Below, one piece after another: positions 1 through 7,969 of a stretch of 64,000 nt of DNA (its first letter is position 1; each line of letters begins with the position of its first letter). Made by a program: the position numbers and the translations under genes. The notes below the pieces were generated by a model. That model had not been told where the DNA came from and did no database searches. It saw nothing but the letters and a program-made list of their open reading frames with translations. Source of the stretch: Flavobacterium swingsii (GTDB taxonomy: Bacteria > Bacteroidota > Bacteroidia > Flavobacteriales > Flavobacteriaceae); contig NZ_FOJT01000002.1 of assembly GCF_900111965.1 (NCBI RefSeq), positions 186,001 to 250,000 on the forward strand. Reading direction: 5' to 3'.

Positions 1-648
1 TTCAGCTGCGGCCGAACGATGGTGCCCGTCGGCAATATAAAGATTTGGAATCTTTTCGAAATGATTTTCTAACCAATCTATTTCACTTTGTGTATCAATC
101 TTCCAAAGCGTGTGTTTTTCCTTGGTTGTTGTAGCAAATTCGTAAAGTGGTTTACTTTTTTTTCGTAAAGAAATATAAGTGTTTATTTCGACGCTATCGG
201 GATAAGTTATCAGAACTGGTTCGGCATTAAAATCCGTATATTTCATGTAATCTTTTATCAGTTCTACTCGAAACTGTAAAGTATCTTCATGCTTTTTAAT
301 CACATTATTCTTGTAATCTTCTACCGAAGTTCCTGCGATAATTCCTGAAAAAACGTTCGATTTTGTTTGAATTTCGTATAAATAAAAAACAGGTGTTTCT
401 TCCTTGATTAATATTTGTTCGTCTTTAAAATCTTGGTATTTATGCGCCACACTTTTGAAACGCTTATCAATCGTAATTTTTTGAGCATTTGCAAATGCGG
501 GATGGATGACATGCAAAAACGAGTACGGATTATAACTTAGCCAAGCCGCTAGCTCTGCCGAATTATAATCGTCATACGTTCTACAAGTTACCAATCCTAC
601 TTTGTCGGCAGAAGGGCGAACGGCTTTGAATGGAATTATTTTTGCCAT
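1..648 (-). CDS. DUF1015 family protein (C-terminus cut by window edge)
   Basis: The minus-strand frame is open from the ATG at 648 to the window edge and gives 216 residues starting MAKIIPFKAVRPSADKV. The motif IADGHHR near the cut end is characteristic of the DUF1015 family, some members of which are related to SbnI/SerK-like free-serine kinases. Family proteins run to about 400 residues, so roughly half is missing. No biochemical role can be read from this fragment. It lies upstream of, and on the same strand as, the hydroxybutyryl-CoA dehydrogenase further along only in the sense of sharing orientation; a palindromic spacer of about 70 bases separates them. Confidence 0.85.
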   Translation of the reverse strand, partial: MAKIIPFKAVRPSADKVGLVTCRTYDDYNSAELAAWLSYNPYSFLHVIHPAFANAQKITIDKRFKSVAHKYQDFKDEQILIKEETPVFYLYEIQTKSNVFSGIIAGTSVEDYKNNVIKKHEDTLQFRVELIKDYMKYTDFNAEPVLITYPDSVEINTYISLRKKSKPLYEFATTTKEKHTLWKIDTQSEIDWLENHFEKIPNLYIADGHHRSAAAE

Positions 649-670
649 TAATTCAATTGATAATTGACAG

Positions 671-704
671 TTGATAATTGATAATGTTAACTATCAATTA
701 TCAA
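671..704. repeat. AT-rich palindrome, 13-bp perfect arms
   Basis: Arms at 671-683 (ttgataattgata) and 692-704 (tatcaattatcaa) are perfectly complementary around an 8-base spacer. The element fills the gap between two minus-strand genes. Bases 701-720 match 23831-23850 at 19 of 20 positions, so it belongs to a dispersed intergenic family. It lacks a G+C-rich stem, so it is a poor terminator candidate. Confidence 0.7.
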
Positions 705-718
705 TTATCCATTGTTAA

Positions 719-1606
719 TTATGAGAATTGTTTTGAAACTTTTTCTGCTTTTTTGCTTTCGGCATAATCATAAAAACCTTCGCCAGATTTTGCTCCTAAT
801 TTTCCTGCCATAACCATATTTACTAATAATGGACAAGGCGCATATTTAGGATTTTTGAAACCGTCGTACATCACGTTTAGGATTGCCAAACAGACATCAA
901 GCCCAATAAAATCGGCTAATTGTAATGGTCCCATTGGGTGACCCATTCCTAGTTTCATAACGGTGTCAATTTCTTGTACGCCAGCGACTTTGTTGTATAA
1001 TGTTTCGATGGCTTCGTTTATCATTGGCATCAAAATTCTATTGGCTACAAATCCTGGATAATCATTTACTTCAGTTGGTGTTTTCCCTAATTTTACAGAT
1101 AAATCCATGATTGTTTTAGTCACTTCGTTGGTTGTATTGTAACCACGAATAATCTCAACTAATTTCATAATTGGCACAGGATTCATAAAATGCATTCCTA
1201 TAACTCTTTCTGGATGCACCACCGAAGCTGCTATTTGTGTAATTGAAATGGAAGAGGTGTTGGTTGCTAAAATCGTATTGTGATCGCAAACTTCACTTAA
1301 TTGTTTGAAGATATTTAGTTTTAAAGTTAGATTTTCAGTAGCCGCTTCAACGACTAAATCGCAACCAGTTACACCGTCTTTTATATCGGTATAAGTGATA
1401 ATATTTCCAATAGTTTTGTGTTTGTCTTCTTCAGTAATTGTTCCTTTAGCCACCATTCGGTCAAGGTTTGAAGCAATGGTTGCAATACCTTTTTCGAGTG
1501 ATTTTTCTGAAATATCTATTAGTTTTACTGTAAATCCTGATTGTGCAAAAGTATGTGCAATTCCGTTACCCATTGTTCCTGCTCCAATTACTGCTATGTT
1601 TTTCAT
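719..1606 (-). CDS. hbd: 3-hydroxybutyryl-CoA dehydrogenase
   Basis: 295 residues. The N-terminus VIGAGTMGNGIAHTFAQSGF is the Rossmann NAD(P)-binding motif of 3-hydroxyacyl-CoA dehydrogenases, and the C-terminal half carries the helical dimerisation domain (GMGHPMGPLQLADFIGLD). The family oxidises (S)-3-hydroxybutyryl-CoA to acetoacetyl-CoA, or the reverse, in the cytosol. The catalytic segment around HFMNPVP is intact. Length is usual for the single-function bacterial enzyme, with no fused enoyl-CoA hydratase. It follows the Gfo/Idh oxidoreductase on the same strand after about 40 bases, so the two may be co-transcribed. Whether it serves fatty-acid breakdown or butyrate-type metabolism cannot be told here. 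Confidence 0.93.
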   Translation of the reverse strand: MKNIAVIGAGTMGNGIAHTFAQSGFTVKLIDISEKSLEKGIATIASNLDRMVAKGTITEEDKHKTIGNIITYTDIKDGVTGCDLVVEAATENLTLKLNIFKQLSEVCDHNTILATNTSSISITQIAASVVHPERVIGMHFMNPVPIMKLVEIIRGYNTTNEVTKTIMDLSVKLGKTPTEVNDYPGFVANRILMPMINEAIETLYNKVAGVQEIDTVMKLGMGHPMGPLQLADFIGLDVCLAILNVMYDGFKNPKYAPCPLLVNMVMAGKLGAKSGEGFYDYAESKKAEKVSKQFS

Positions 1607-1647
1607 TATTTGATATTAAAAGATTTAAAAATTTAAGAATTGAAAGA

Positions 1648-2613
1648 TTACTTTTCCATACAATTTATTATTTGATACGCTACTCGTAAAGCCTCAGTTG
1701 CTTGTTCTAAAGTAACGACAGGCGTTGTATTGTTATTGATGGCATCGGCGAAAGATTCTAATTCATCTAAAATAGCATTATTAGGTTCTACCGATGGATT
1801 TTCGTAATAAATTTGTTTTTTTACACCTTCGGCATTTTGCAAAATCATATCGAAATCACCAGGAGTTTCAGGCGCATCTTTCATTTTTACTACTTCGCAA
1901 ATTTTATCAAGAAAATCGACAGAGATATAAGCATCTTTCTGGAAGAATCGAGATTTTCTCATGTTTTTCATCGAAATTCTACTCGCAGTAATATTAGCAA
2001 CACAGCCAGTTTCGAACTCAATTCTTGCATTTGCAATATCTGGAGAATCGCTAATTACCGAAACTCCACTAGCTGAAATATGCTGCACTTTCGAGTTTAC
2101 AACACTCAAAATCGCATCGATATCGTGAATCATTAAATCTAAAACTACGGGAACATCTGTTCCACGAGGATTAAATTCTGCCAAACGATGAGTTTCGATA
2201 AACATTGGATTTTTTATTTGGTCTTTAACCGCTTTAAATGCTGGGTTAAATCTTTCGACATGACCAACTTGACCTTTTATATTATATTCTTTGGCTAAAG
2301 CTATAATTTCTTCAGCTTCTTCGACAGTAGTTGAAATGGGTTTTTCGATAAAAACATGTTTACCAGATTTTATCGAAACTTTGGCACATTTATAATGAGA
2401 AAGTGTTGGAGTTACAATATCAATTACATCGACAGCGTGAATTAATTTTGCAATGGTTTCAAATTGTTTGTAACCAAATTCGGCTGCTATTTTAGCTCCA
2501 TTTTCTTGATTTTCGTCATAAAAACCTACTAATTCGTATTTTTCTGATTGTTGTAGCAATCGTAAATGTATTTTTCCGAGATGACCAGCACCTAAAACGC
2601 CAACTTTTAGCAT
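1648..2613 (-). CDS. Gfo/Idh/MocA family oxidoreductase
   Basis: 321 residues from the ATG at 2613 (MLKVGVLGAGHLGKIHLRLL). The frame extends upstream, but the extra residues are unlike the family, and a TATTTTTG promoter box at 2630-2637 falls inside them. The N-terminal Rossmann fold has GAGHLGKIH; EKPIS near residue 95 carries the lysine typical of Gfo/Idh/MocA enzymes, and the C-terminal domain contains the family's HDID segment. Members are NAD(P)-dependent sugar or cyclitol dehydrogenases; the substrate cannot be inferred. It is probably transcribed with hbd downstream. Confidence 0.88.
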   Translation of the reverse strand: MLKVGVLGAGHLGKIHLRLLQQSEKYELVGFYDENQENGAKIAAEFGYKQFETIAKLIHAVDVIDIVTPTLSHYKCAKVSIKSGKHVFIEKPISTTVEEAEEIIALAKEYNIKGQVGHVERFNPAFKAVKDQIKNPMFIETHRLAEFNPRGTDVPVVLDLMIHDIDAILSVVNSKVQHISASGVSVISDSPDIANARIEFETGCVANITASRISMKNMRKSRFFQKDAYISVDFLDKICEVVKMKDAPETPGDFDMILQNAEGVKKQIYYENPSVEPNNAILDELESFADAINNNTTPVVTLEQATEALRVAYQIINCMEK

Positions 2614-2629
2614 AAAAATGTATTTTGAA

Positions 2630-2637
2630 CAAAAATA
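2630..2637 (-). promoter_or_regulatory. -7 promoter box of the Gfo/Idh gene
   Basis: On the minus strand the sequence is TATTTTTG, matching the Bacteroidota consensus TAnnTTTG. It lies about 16 bases upstream of the ATG at 2613. A minus-strand TTG 24 bases further upstream could serve as the -33 element, slightly beyond the usual spacing. Confidence 0.55.
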
Positions 2638-2642
2638 GGAAT

Positions 2643-2706
2643 TAATTGATAATTGCTTCGTCAATTCGTGAAAAATTACTCGAATCATTATTGATAATTG
2701 GCAATT
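2643..2706. repeat. Dispersed intergenic repeat relic (TTGATAATTG / CTTCGTCAATTCG)
   Basis: This spacer contains two copies of ttgataattg flanking cttcgtcaattcg. The first motif resembles the palindrome at 671-704. The second reappears, in inverse orientation, at about 18854-18868 and resembles segments at 29771-29810 and 32724-32765. It lies between divergent genes. Confidence 0.5.
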
Positions 2707-2742
2707 TGTTTTCTAAATTTACAGAAATTAATACTCTTAAAA

Positions 2743-3384
2743 TTGAAAGATACATCGAAACATCAAGGACTTCGTAATCAGTTAGTAACCGTTTTGCAAC
2801 AAAAAGGGATTACTAACAAAAGTGTATTGGAAGCGATTAGCAAAATTCCGAGACATCTTTTCTTGAACTCCAGTTTTGAAGATTATGCTTACCAAGACAA
2901 AGCTTTCCCAATAGGAGCTGGGCAAACCATTTCGCAACCTTATACAGTGGCTTTTCAGACTGAATTATTAGAAGTAAAAAAAGGCGATAAAGTATTAGAA
3001 ATAGGAACAGGTTCTGGTTATCAGACAGCCGTTTTGTGTATGGTTGGCGCAGTTGTATATAGTGTAGAACGCCAGAATGAATTGTTTAAAAAAACATCGT
3101 TATTATTACCAAAATTAGGAATTAGAGCCAAACATTTGTCTTTTGGTGATGGTTATAAAGGTTTACCAAATTACGCTCCGTTTGATAGTATTATAGTAAC
3201 TGCAGGTGCGCCAGAAATTCCAAAAGCATTAATGTCACAATTAAAAATAGGAGGAAAACTCGTAATTCCTGTTGGAGAAGATATTCAAGTAATGACACTC
3301 GTTATTAGAAAAGGCGAAACTCAATTTGAAAAACACGAGTTTGGAGATTTTAGATTTGTACCTTTGTTAGAAGATAAAAATTAA
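2743..3384 (+). CDS. pcm: Protein-L-isoaspartate O-methyltransferase
   Basis: 213 residues if translation starts at the TTG at 2743 (LKDTSKHQGLRNQL). The open frame reaches another TTG at 2698, but those extra residues come from the repeat-bearing spacer and look non-coding. The enzyme repairs isoaspartyl residues in aged proteins with S-adenosylmethionine. LEIGTGSGYQTAVL is the SAM-binding motif I, and GAGQTISQPYTVA is the family's substrate-site segment. Length fits the family (about 210). It is convergent with smpB, with only 8 bases between the stops and no terminator visible. The start codon is the least certain point. Confidence 0.88.
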   Translation: MKDTSKHQGLRNQLVTVLQQKGITNKSVLEAISKIPRHLFLNSSFEDYAYQDKAFPIGAGQTISQPYTVAFQTELLEVKKGDKVLEIGTGSGYQTAVLCMVGAVVYSVERQNELFKKTSLLLPKLGIRAKHLSFGDGYKGLPNYAPFDSIIVTAGAPEIPKALMSQLKIGGKLVIPVGEDIQVMTLVIRKGETQFEKHEFGDFRFVPLLEDKN

Positions 3385-3392
3385 AAAAGTAT

Positions 3393-3845
3393 TTAAAATT
3401 CCTTTTTAATTCTGTCTAAATCGCGTTTGTTATCGCGGTCTTTGATGGTTTCTCGCTTGTCGAAAGTTTTCTTTCCTTTGCAAAGTGCAATGTCTAGTTT
3501 TGCCATGCCTTTTTCGTTAGTAAACAAACGTAACGGAATAATAGTAAGTCCTTTGTTTTGTACGTCTTTTAATAATCCTTTCAATTCTCGTTTGTTCAAA
3601 AGAAGTTTGCGTTCGCTTTTTGGTTTGTGGTTGTATTGATGACCAAAATGATATTCTTCGATATTAGAATTAATAACAAAAAGTTCTTCATTTTGAAACT
3701 CACAAAAACTTTCGGCAATGTTAGCTTTACCTAATCGTATCGATTTTATTTCGGTACCAGTTAAGACCATTCCAGCGGTATATCGATCGATAATTTCGTA
3801 TTCGAATTTGGCTCTTTTGTTTAGTATGTTAACTGTTTTTAGCAT
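3393..3845 (-). CDS. smpB: SsrA-binding protein SmpB
   Basis: 150 residues. It binds tmRNA and delivers it to stalled ribosomes for trans-translation. The sequence begins with the conserved block NKRAKFEYEIIDRYTAGMVLTGTEIKSIR and ends with a basic tail (KRETIKDRDNKRDLDRIKKEF), which in the family becomes helical in the mRNA channel. Length is normal. Its ATG is only 7 bases downstream of a TACATTTG box on the same strand, so its mRNA probably has almost no leader. No tmRNA gene was recognised in the window. Confidence 0.96.
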   Translation of the reverse strand: MLKTVNILNKRAKFEYEIIDRYTAGMVLTGTEIKSIRLGKANIAESFCEFQNEELFVINSNIEEYHFGHQYNHKPKSERKLLLNKRELKGLLKDVQNKGLTIIPLRLFTNEKGMAKLDIALCKGKKTFDKRETIKDRDNKRDLDRIKKEF

Positions 3846-3852
3846 AGGATTG

Positions 3853-3860
3853 CAAATGTA
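3853..3860 (-). promoter_or_regulatory. -7 promoter box of smpB
   Basis: The minus-strand sequence TACATTTG fits TAnnTTTG exactly. The smpB ATG begins at 3845, so transcription starting 4-5 bases after the box would leave a leader of only a few bases. No clear -33 TTG is seen at the usual distance. Confidence 0.6.
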
Positions 3861-3897
3861 ATAACAAATATATGAAGTGCAAAACTTAGAAATGATT

Positions 3898-3905
3898 TAT
3901 ATTTG
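3898..3905 (+). promoter_or_regulatory. -7 promoter box of the VF530-type gene, probably leaderless
   Basis: TATATTTG matches TAnnTTTG. The ATG at 3910 lies 4 bases after its final G, the position where transcription would be expected to begin. The smpB box faces it about 40 bases away on the opposite strand, so two very short-leader promoters diverge here. Confidence 0.55.
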
Positions 3906-3909
3906 CAAA

Positions 3910-4134
3910 ATGGAAAATAATAAATCTAAAGATCCTTTGCACGGAATCACATTGCAGCAAATTTTAGAAAAGCTAATTGGTTTTTATGGTTTTGATACTT
4001 TAGGGGAACTAATAAATATAAAATGTTTTAGAGAAAATCCGACATTAAAATCTAGTTTAACTTTTTTGCGTAAAACCGATTGGGCAAGAAAAAAAGTAGA
4101 AGAATTGTATATTAAAACATTGCCTAAGTTTTAA
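3910..4134 (+). CDS. VF530 family (DUF2132) small DNA-binding-type protein
   Basis: 74 residues from the ATG at 3910 (MENNKSKDPLHGITLQQILE). The upstream in-frame start would place the promoter box inside the coding region. The pattern DPLHGITLQQILEKLIGFYGFDTLGELINIKCF followed by FLRKTDWARKKVEELY is that of the VF530/DUF2132 family, whose structures were reported as SAP-like helical bundles with proposed DNA binding. The physiological role is unknown. A strong hairpin follows at 4162-4192. Confidence 0.85.
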   Translation: MENNKSKDPLHGITLQQILEKLIGFYGFDTLGELINIKCFRENPTLKSSLTFLRKTDWARKKVEELYIKTLPKF

Positions 4135-4161
4135 ATAAAATCTTTAAAAATAAAGCTAAAA

Positions 4162-4192
4162 AAAATGCGAAGTAAATTTTACTTCGCATTTT
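4162..4192. terminator. Bidirectional terminator hairpin
   Basis: Complementary 15-base segments 4162-4176 and 4178-4192 (core atgcgaag/cttcgcat), flanked by A and T runs on both sides. It lies between the convergent VF530-type gene and the TonB receptor gene and can serve both. Confidence 0.8.
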
Positions 4193-4217
4193 AGATTTAA
4201 ATAATTTACTAAAAAAA

Positions 4218-6422
4218 TTAGAAATTTAATTTAGCACCAGCATATATATTTCTACCGGCAGCATTTATACCAGAAGCAAAATTTCTGTATTGAATATCTA
4301 AAATATTTTCAATACCTGAATAAATTGTTAAAGAATTAAATGGCTTTATGGCCGCTTTGAAGTTATAAGTTTGCCAAGCAGGCATTCCGTTTGCAGGAGC
4401 ATAAACTAAATTATCTTCGCCACTTGCTGAGTAATCTTCTAAATTTTTCTTACCGTTGTATAACATGTTTAAATCAAGATTTAACCATTTGTATTCATAA
4501 TTAAATCCAGTTTTTCCATAAATAGGAGGGACGTGATCTAATGGTCTTGAAGTATTGTCATTTTCAGATTTAACTCTTCCATAAGTGTAATTGAAGTTTC
4601 CGTAGAATTTCAATTTTTCTAAAAGATTGATTTTAAGAGAAGTTGAGTAACCAAAAATTTCAGCTTTTCCTAAATTTTGATTTGCTACAACTGGTGTTGT
4701 CACGCCATAATAATCAACCGTGTTTTGTCCATTAAAAGTAAATTTATCAGTTACAATTGCGTCAAATAATTGTGTGTAGAAAACGGTATTTTCAAATTCG
4801 AAAATTTTGTCAGTGTAAAGTGCAATGTTGAAGTCTCCAGTAATATTTTTTTCAGGTTTGACATCAGGATTAGGTACTACTAACGAAACACCTTTAGCAG
4901 AGTCAAAAACTTTCGCTAAGTCATCTACATTTGGAGTTCTATAGCCAGTTGCTACATTAAAACTTACTCTAATATTTTTATTAGAATTGTTGGTAATACC
5001 AGCTGCTCCACTATAAGTAATGTTTTTCTGATCTATATCAGAGAAAGGGAAAGGGAAGTAGGTTTTGTCTACAAATTCACTGTGTAATTTGGCATAACCT
5101 ACTCTAGCGCCTAAATTATAGGTAGTTTTTTCTGTAAGTTTAGAAAAATAAGTAGCAAAAGCATCAGTTTTTAATGTAAAGTTTTTTCCGTCAGGATATC
5201 TTGTGTTTGTTGGTGTTACCACTCCTGTTTTAATATCTATAATGCTAGCTGTCGATTTTAAATCGTCGTAAAAACCTTCAACTCCATATAATAATTCACC
5301 TTGACCAATTTTTGCTTTTAAATCAGCGTTGATAGAGTATACACTTACTTTTTCAACTCTAGATTCTTCACCAGTTTTTCCGTGATTACGATTAATTCTG
5401 CTTTCTTCAATATTTTGATAGCTAGTACCAATTGTTAAATCACTATTTAAAATTGCTTTTTGTTTATTGAATTTATAACCAGCTAAAATTCTTTTTTGTG
5501 GACCATAATTCCAAGTAGATGTTTTTAAATCACCATTACCTTTTAAATCAGTCAATCTATCATATCTAGGAATGTCAGTTGTGGTTGAAAACTGTAAATT
5601 AAGATTGTGTTCAGTTGATTCGTTTGGTTTAAACAATACTTTTTGCATTGCATTATATTGTTTATAACCTGAAAATTTTTGTACTAACGGATCGTCATTT
5701 TTAACAATGTTATCTACACCATTTACAGTTTCGATATAATATGGTCTTGCTCCAAAAAAGTCATTTTTTCCATTTTTTTTGCTTCCCATTTTTACATCAC
5801 CAAAATCGTTGTAAGAAATAGCTGTTAATGTTGCCCATTTGTCACCAGAAAATCTGAAATCGCCATAACCTGATTTTTCTTCATTTGCAGTCGAATATCG
5901 TGTATTTAAGCTTCCAGAAAATGATTTCCCATTGTTTTGAGAAAGCAATAAAGGCCTTTTTGTGATTAAATTGATAGCGCCACCTAATGCGTCACTTCCA
6001 AATTGAGTTGAAGATGAACCAAAAAGGATGTCAGTACTTTCTAACATATTTTCATCGACTGAAAGTACATTTTGCAAGTGACCTCCACGAAAAATAAGGT
6101 TATTCATTCTTACGCCATCAACAAGTAATAATATACGACTTGATTCTAAACCTCTAATTACGGGACTTCCACCACCTTGTTGTGATTTTTGAACGAATAA
6201 CTTTCCTGAATTAGAAAGCATGTCAGCAGTATTTTGAAAATTTCCAAATTCGATATCTTTTTGTGTAATAGATTCGATCGCTTGAGAGTTATTTCTCTTT
6301 GATTTTGTATATCGCTGGGATTCTATTTTTACTTCTCCAAGTTGGTTAGCTGTTGTGGTATCTGTTTGCGAGAACCCAGCCATAGTAGCCATAAGAGCTA
6401 CAATAGATAATATTTTTTTCAT
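4218..6422 (-). CDS. TonB-dependent outer-membrane receptor, haem/haemoglobin type
   Basis: 734 residues with a signal peptide (MKKILSIVALMATMAGFSQ). Residues about 45-155 form a TonB plug domain (PVIRGLESSRILLLVDGVRMNN, GSDALGGAI), and the rest is a 22-strand-type barrel ending in an aromatic residue (AGAKLNF). YRTPNVDDLAKVF at 494-506 and NPDVKPE at 518-524 resemble the FRAP/NPDL signature of HmuR-like haem receptors. That makes haem or a haem protein the best guess; another metal complex remains possible. No HmuY-like haemophore is adjacent. Upstream on the same strand lies a small membrane-anchored protein, with a 15-bp hairpin in the 98-base gap. Confidence 0.88.
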   Translation of the reverse strand: MKKILSIVALMATMAGFSQTDTTTANQLGEVKIESQRYTKSKRNNSQAIESITQKDIEFGNFQNTADMLSNSGKLFVQKSQQGGGSPVIRGLESSRILLLVDGVRMNNLIFRGGHLQNVLSVDENMLESTDILFGSSSTQFGSDALGGAINLITKRPLLLSQNNGKSFSGSLNTRYSTANEEKSGYGDFRFSGDKWATLTAISYNDFGDVKMGSKKNGKNDFFGARPYYIETVNGVDNIVKNDDPLVQKFSGYKQYNAMQKVLFKPNESTEHNLNLQFSTTTDIPRYDRLTDLKGNGDLKTSTWNYGPQKRILAGYKFNKQKAILNSDLTIGTSYQNIEESRINRNHGKTGEESRVEKVSVYSINADLKAKIGQGELLYGVEGFYDDLKSTASIIDIKTGVVTPTNTRYPDGKNFTLKTDAFATYFSKLTEKTTYNLGARVGYAKLHSEFVDKTYFPFPFSDIDQKNITYSGAAGITNNSNKNIRVSFNVATGYRTPNVDDLAKVFDSAKGVSLVVPNPDVKPEKNITGDFNIALYTDKIFEFENTVFYTQLFDAIVTDKFTFNGQNTVDYYGVTTPVVANQNLGKAEIFGYSTSLKINLLEKLKFYGNFNYTYGRVKSENDNTSRPLDHVPPIYGKTGFNYEYKWLNLDLNMLYNGKKNLEDYSASGEDNLVYAPANGMPAWQTYNFKAAIKPFNSLTIYSGIENILDIQYRNFASGINAAGRNIYAGAKLNF

Positions 6423-6453
6423 CTTAAATTAATTAATTGTTTTGCATTGCCAA

Positions 6454-6488
6454 TTTGGCATAATTATTTTTTTAATAATTATGCCAAA
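6454..6488. promoter_or_regulatory. 15-bp perfect inverted repeat upstream of TonB receptor
   Basis: Arms 6454-6468 (tttggcataattatt) and 6474-6488 are perfectly complementary around a T5 spacer. The element lies 32 bases upstream of the receptor ATG and 33 bases after the preceding gene. Read in gene direction the 3' arm is not followed by a U run, so it is unlikely to be a simple terminator. An operator or an mRNA structure is more plausible. Confidence 0.6.
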
Positions 6489-6520
6489 CGGATTTCTAAT
6501 ATTTTATAACAAACAATTAA

Positions 6521-7030
6521 TTAACAAGGAGGTCTGTATACAGTCAAGGATATTTTATTTACATCTCCATTTGGAGTATAAAAATTTGATTTTATTGATA
6601 GTAATTTGAAATCACTTTCAATATTATAATCATTATTGTTTAGCGTTGTGATAAAATGGTAAGCTTTATAATTTTTTTTCTTACCGGAATGAGGAGTTTC
6701 TTTTTTGTTTAAAAGATTGTTTAATACAATTCGGAAATTATTTTCATGTATGTCTTTTACAGCATTAATCACCACTTTATCTGATAATATTTCGAAAGAA
6801 ATGACATCATAATAAACATTATTTATTTTAAATTCTTTTTTATCATGTGATGAATTCCATTGCGAAAGAGGTATCGATTTTTTTTCTGCCAAATGAATTT
6901 TAGAAACCTGAATCTGCGTTCTAATTTCTTGAATGCGCTCTATTAAAGCACCAGAAAATAAAATACACAATTGCAACACATAGAATGTGACAACTACAAA
7001 AATGGAAATATTTTTTATTCTGTTTAGCAT
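6521..7030 (-). CDS. Uncharacterised membrane-anchored protein paired with TonB receptor
   Basis: 169 residues. An uncleaved N-terminal membrane segment (about residues 8-28, SIFVVVTFYVLQLCILFSGA) is followed by a short charged helix and a mainly polar extracytoplasmic domain, ending in the unusual tail YRPPC. I do not recognise a family. Its position directly upstream of the receptor on the same strand, with a -7 box at 7042-7049, suggests a two-gene transcription unit. The role may be accessory to uptake, which is inference from position only. The terminal cysteine might bind metal or form a disulfide. Confidence 0.8.
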   Translation of the reverse strand: MLNRIKNISIFVVVTFYVLQLCILFSGALIERIQEIRTQIQVSKIHLAEKKSIPLSQWNSSHDKKEFKINNVYYDVISFEILSDKVVINAVKDIHENNFRIVLNNLLNKKETPHSGKKKNYKAYHFITTLNNNDYNIESDFKLLSIKSNFYTPNGDVNKISLTVYRPPC

Positions 7031-7041
7031 AAAATAGTTCG

Positions 7042-7049
7042 CAAATATA
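7042..7049 (-). promoter_or_regulatory. -7 promoter box of the small protein / TonB receptor unit
   Basis: The minus-strand sequence TATATTTG matches TAnnTTTG; the ATG is at 7030, so the leader would be under 10 bases. No conserved -33 TTG is visible at the usual spacing. Confidence 0.5.
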
Positions 7050-7079
7050 ATTTTTTATTTAAGACATACTTGCCAGTAT

Positions 7080-7625
7080 TTATGAATTATTTAGAATAGA
7101 ATATATGACCGTATCTAGAAATTTACCATCATAAAACTCATTTTGTATAAGATGGGCTTCTTTTACAAAATCATTTTTTTCTAAAACCTTTGCCGAAGCG
7201 GTATTTTTAGGATCTATAATGGCTTCTAATGAATGCATTTTCATCTCGTTAAAACCATAATCTAACATGAGTTGTATGGCTTCGGTAATAATTCCTTTTC
7301 CTTGATATTCGGGCAATAACATATAACCTATTTCGGATCTAAAATGTTCCCATCGTATTCTGTAATGACCAATTATTCCTATCATTTTCGGATTATCCTT
7401 TAAGGTAATTGCCCAATTTATTCCTTCGTTTTTCTCTATTTTATCTTGAATCATTTTTATATGATCCATCGCGTCATCTGTAGTGGTAACTAATGGTCTG
7501 GGAATATATTTCATAGTTTCCGGATTACTTCTAAGGGCAAAAACTTCGTTTACATCGTTCGATGTTATTTGTCTTAACAGTAATCTTTCGGATTCTAAAT
7601 CTTTAAAAGGTAAAAATGAACTCAT
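7080..7625 (-). CDS. GNAT family N-acetyltransferase, RimJ/RimL type
   Basis: 181 residues. RLLLRQITSNDVNEVFALRSN at the start and EIGYMLLPEYQGKGIITEAI in the middle (the acetyl-CoA pyrophosphate-binding loop) identify a GNAT of the Acetyltransf_3/RimJ-RimL type. NTASAKVLEKNDF is the usual C-terminal signature. Family members acetylate ribosomal protein N-termini or small amines; the substrate here is unknown. It appears monocistronic, divergent from the secreted protein at 7970. Confidence 0.88.
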   Translation of the reverse strand: MSSFLPFKDLESERLLLRQITSNDVNEVFALRSNPETMKYIPRPLVTTTDDAMDHIKMIQDKIEKNEGINWAITLKDNPKMIGIIGHYRIRWEHFRSEIGYMLLPEYQGKGIITEAIQLMLDYGFNEMKMHSLEAIIDPKNTASAKVLEKNDFVKEAHLIQNEFYDGKFLDTVIYSILNNS

Positions 7626-7969
7626 AATAATATAAAATTTTAGATTAAAATATAGGTGTTAAAATTACTATTTATAATGTTATTAATGAGGGATTGTTTA
7701 ATAGATTAATTTCTAATTATCATTAAATATAGTTATTTTTAGTAATCTTATTTCCTATTAAAACTCAACTTTTTTTTTAACTTCATATTGTGAAATAATT
7801 AACAATCAGTAACTTAAGTATAAATTATCTTTGTTTAGTACTACACAAAAATTACTTTAACCACTATTTTTTAATAAAATCCAAATAATAATAGAGGAAG
7901 AAAATTAGTATGTCTACGTGGTTTTATTTCAAAAACATTTTACAAATTTTAACTAAAAAAAAAGTAATC
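7626..7969. promoter_or_regulatory. 344-base intergenic region with one promoter box
   Basis: Very AT-rich spacer between divergent genes. The only clear signal is TATCTTTG at 7826-7833 on the plus strand, a TAnnTTTG box that would give a leader of about 135 bases for the next gene. An aggaag stretch precedes an ATG at 7910, in frame with the gene at 7970. I see no RNA gene or protein-coding potential. Confidence 0.45.

Noticed and set aside
2698-2742. Extended pcm start at the TTG at 2698
   Set aside because: The added residues derive from the repeat-bearing spacer and do not resemble the family. The TTG at 2743 begins the conserved KDTSKHQGLRNQL region.
6454-6488. Sigma-54-type promoter (TTGGCA...)
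   Set aside because: TTGGCA occurs, but no GC-containing -12 element lies at the required distance on either strand. The inverted repeat explains the sequence better.
7910-7969. Longer N-terminus for the secreted protein at 7970
   Set aside because: An aggaag stretch precedes the ATG at 7910, but the 20 extra residues would lie ahead of an otherwise ideal signal peptide, and Shine-Dalgarno sequences are rarely used in this phylum. Left open as an alternative only.
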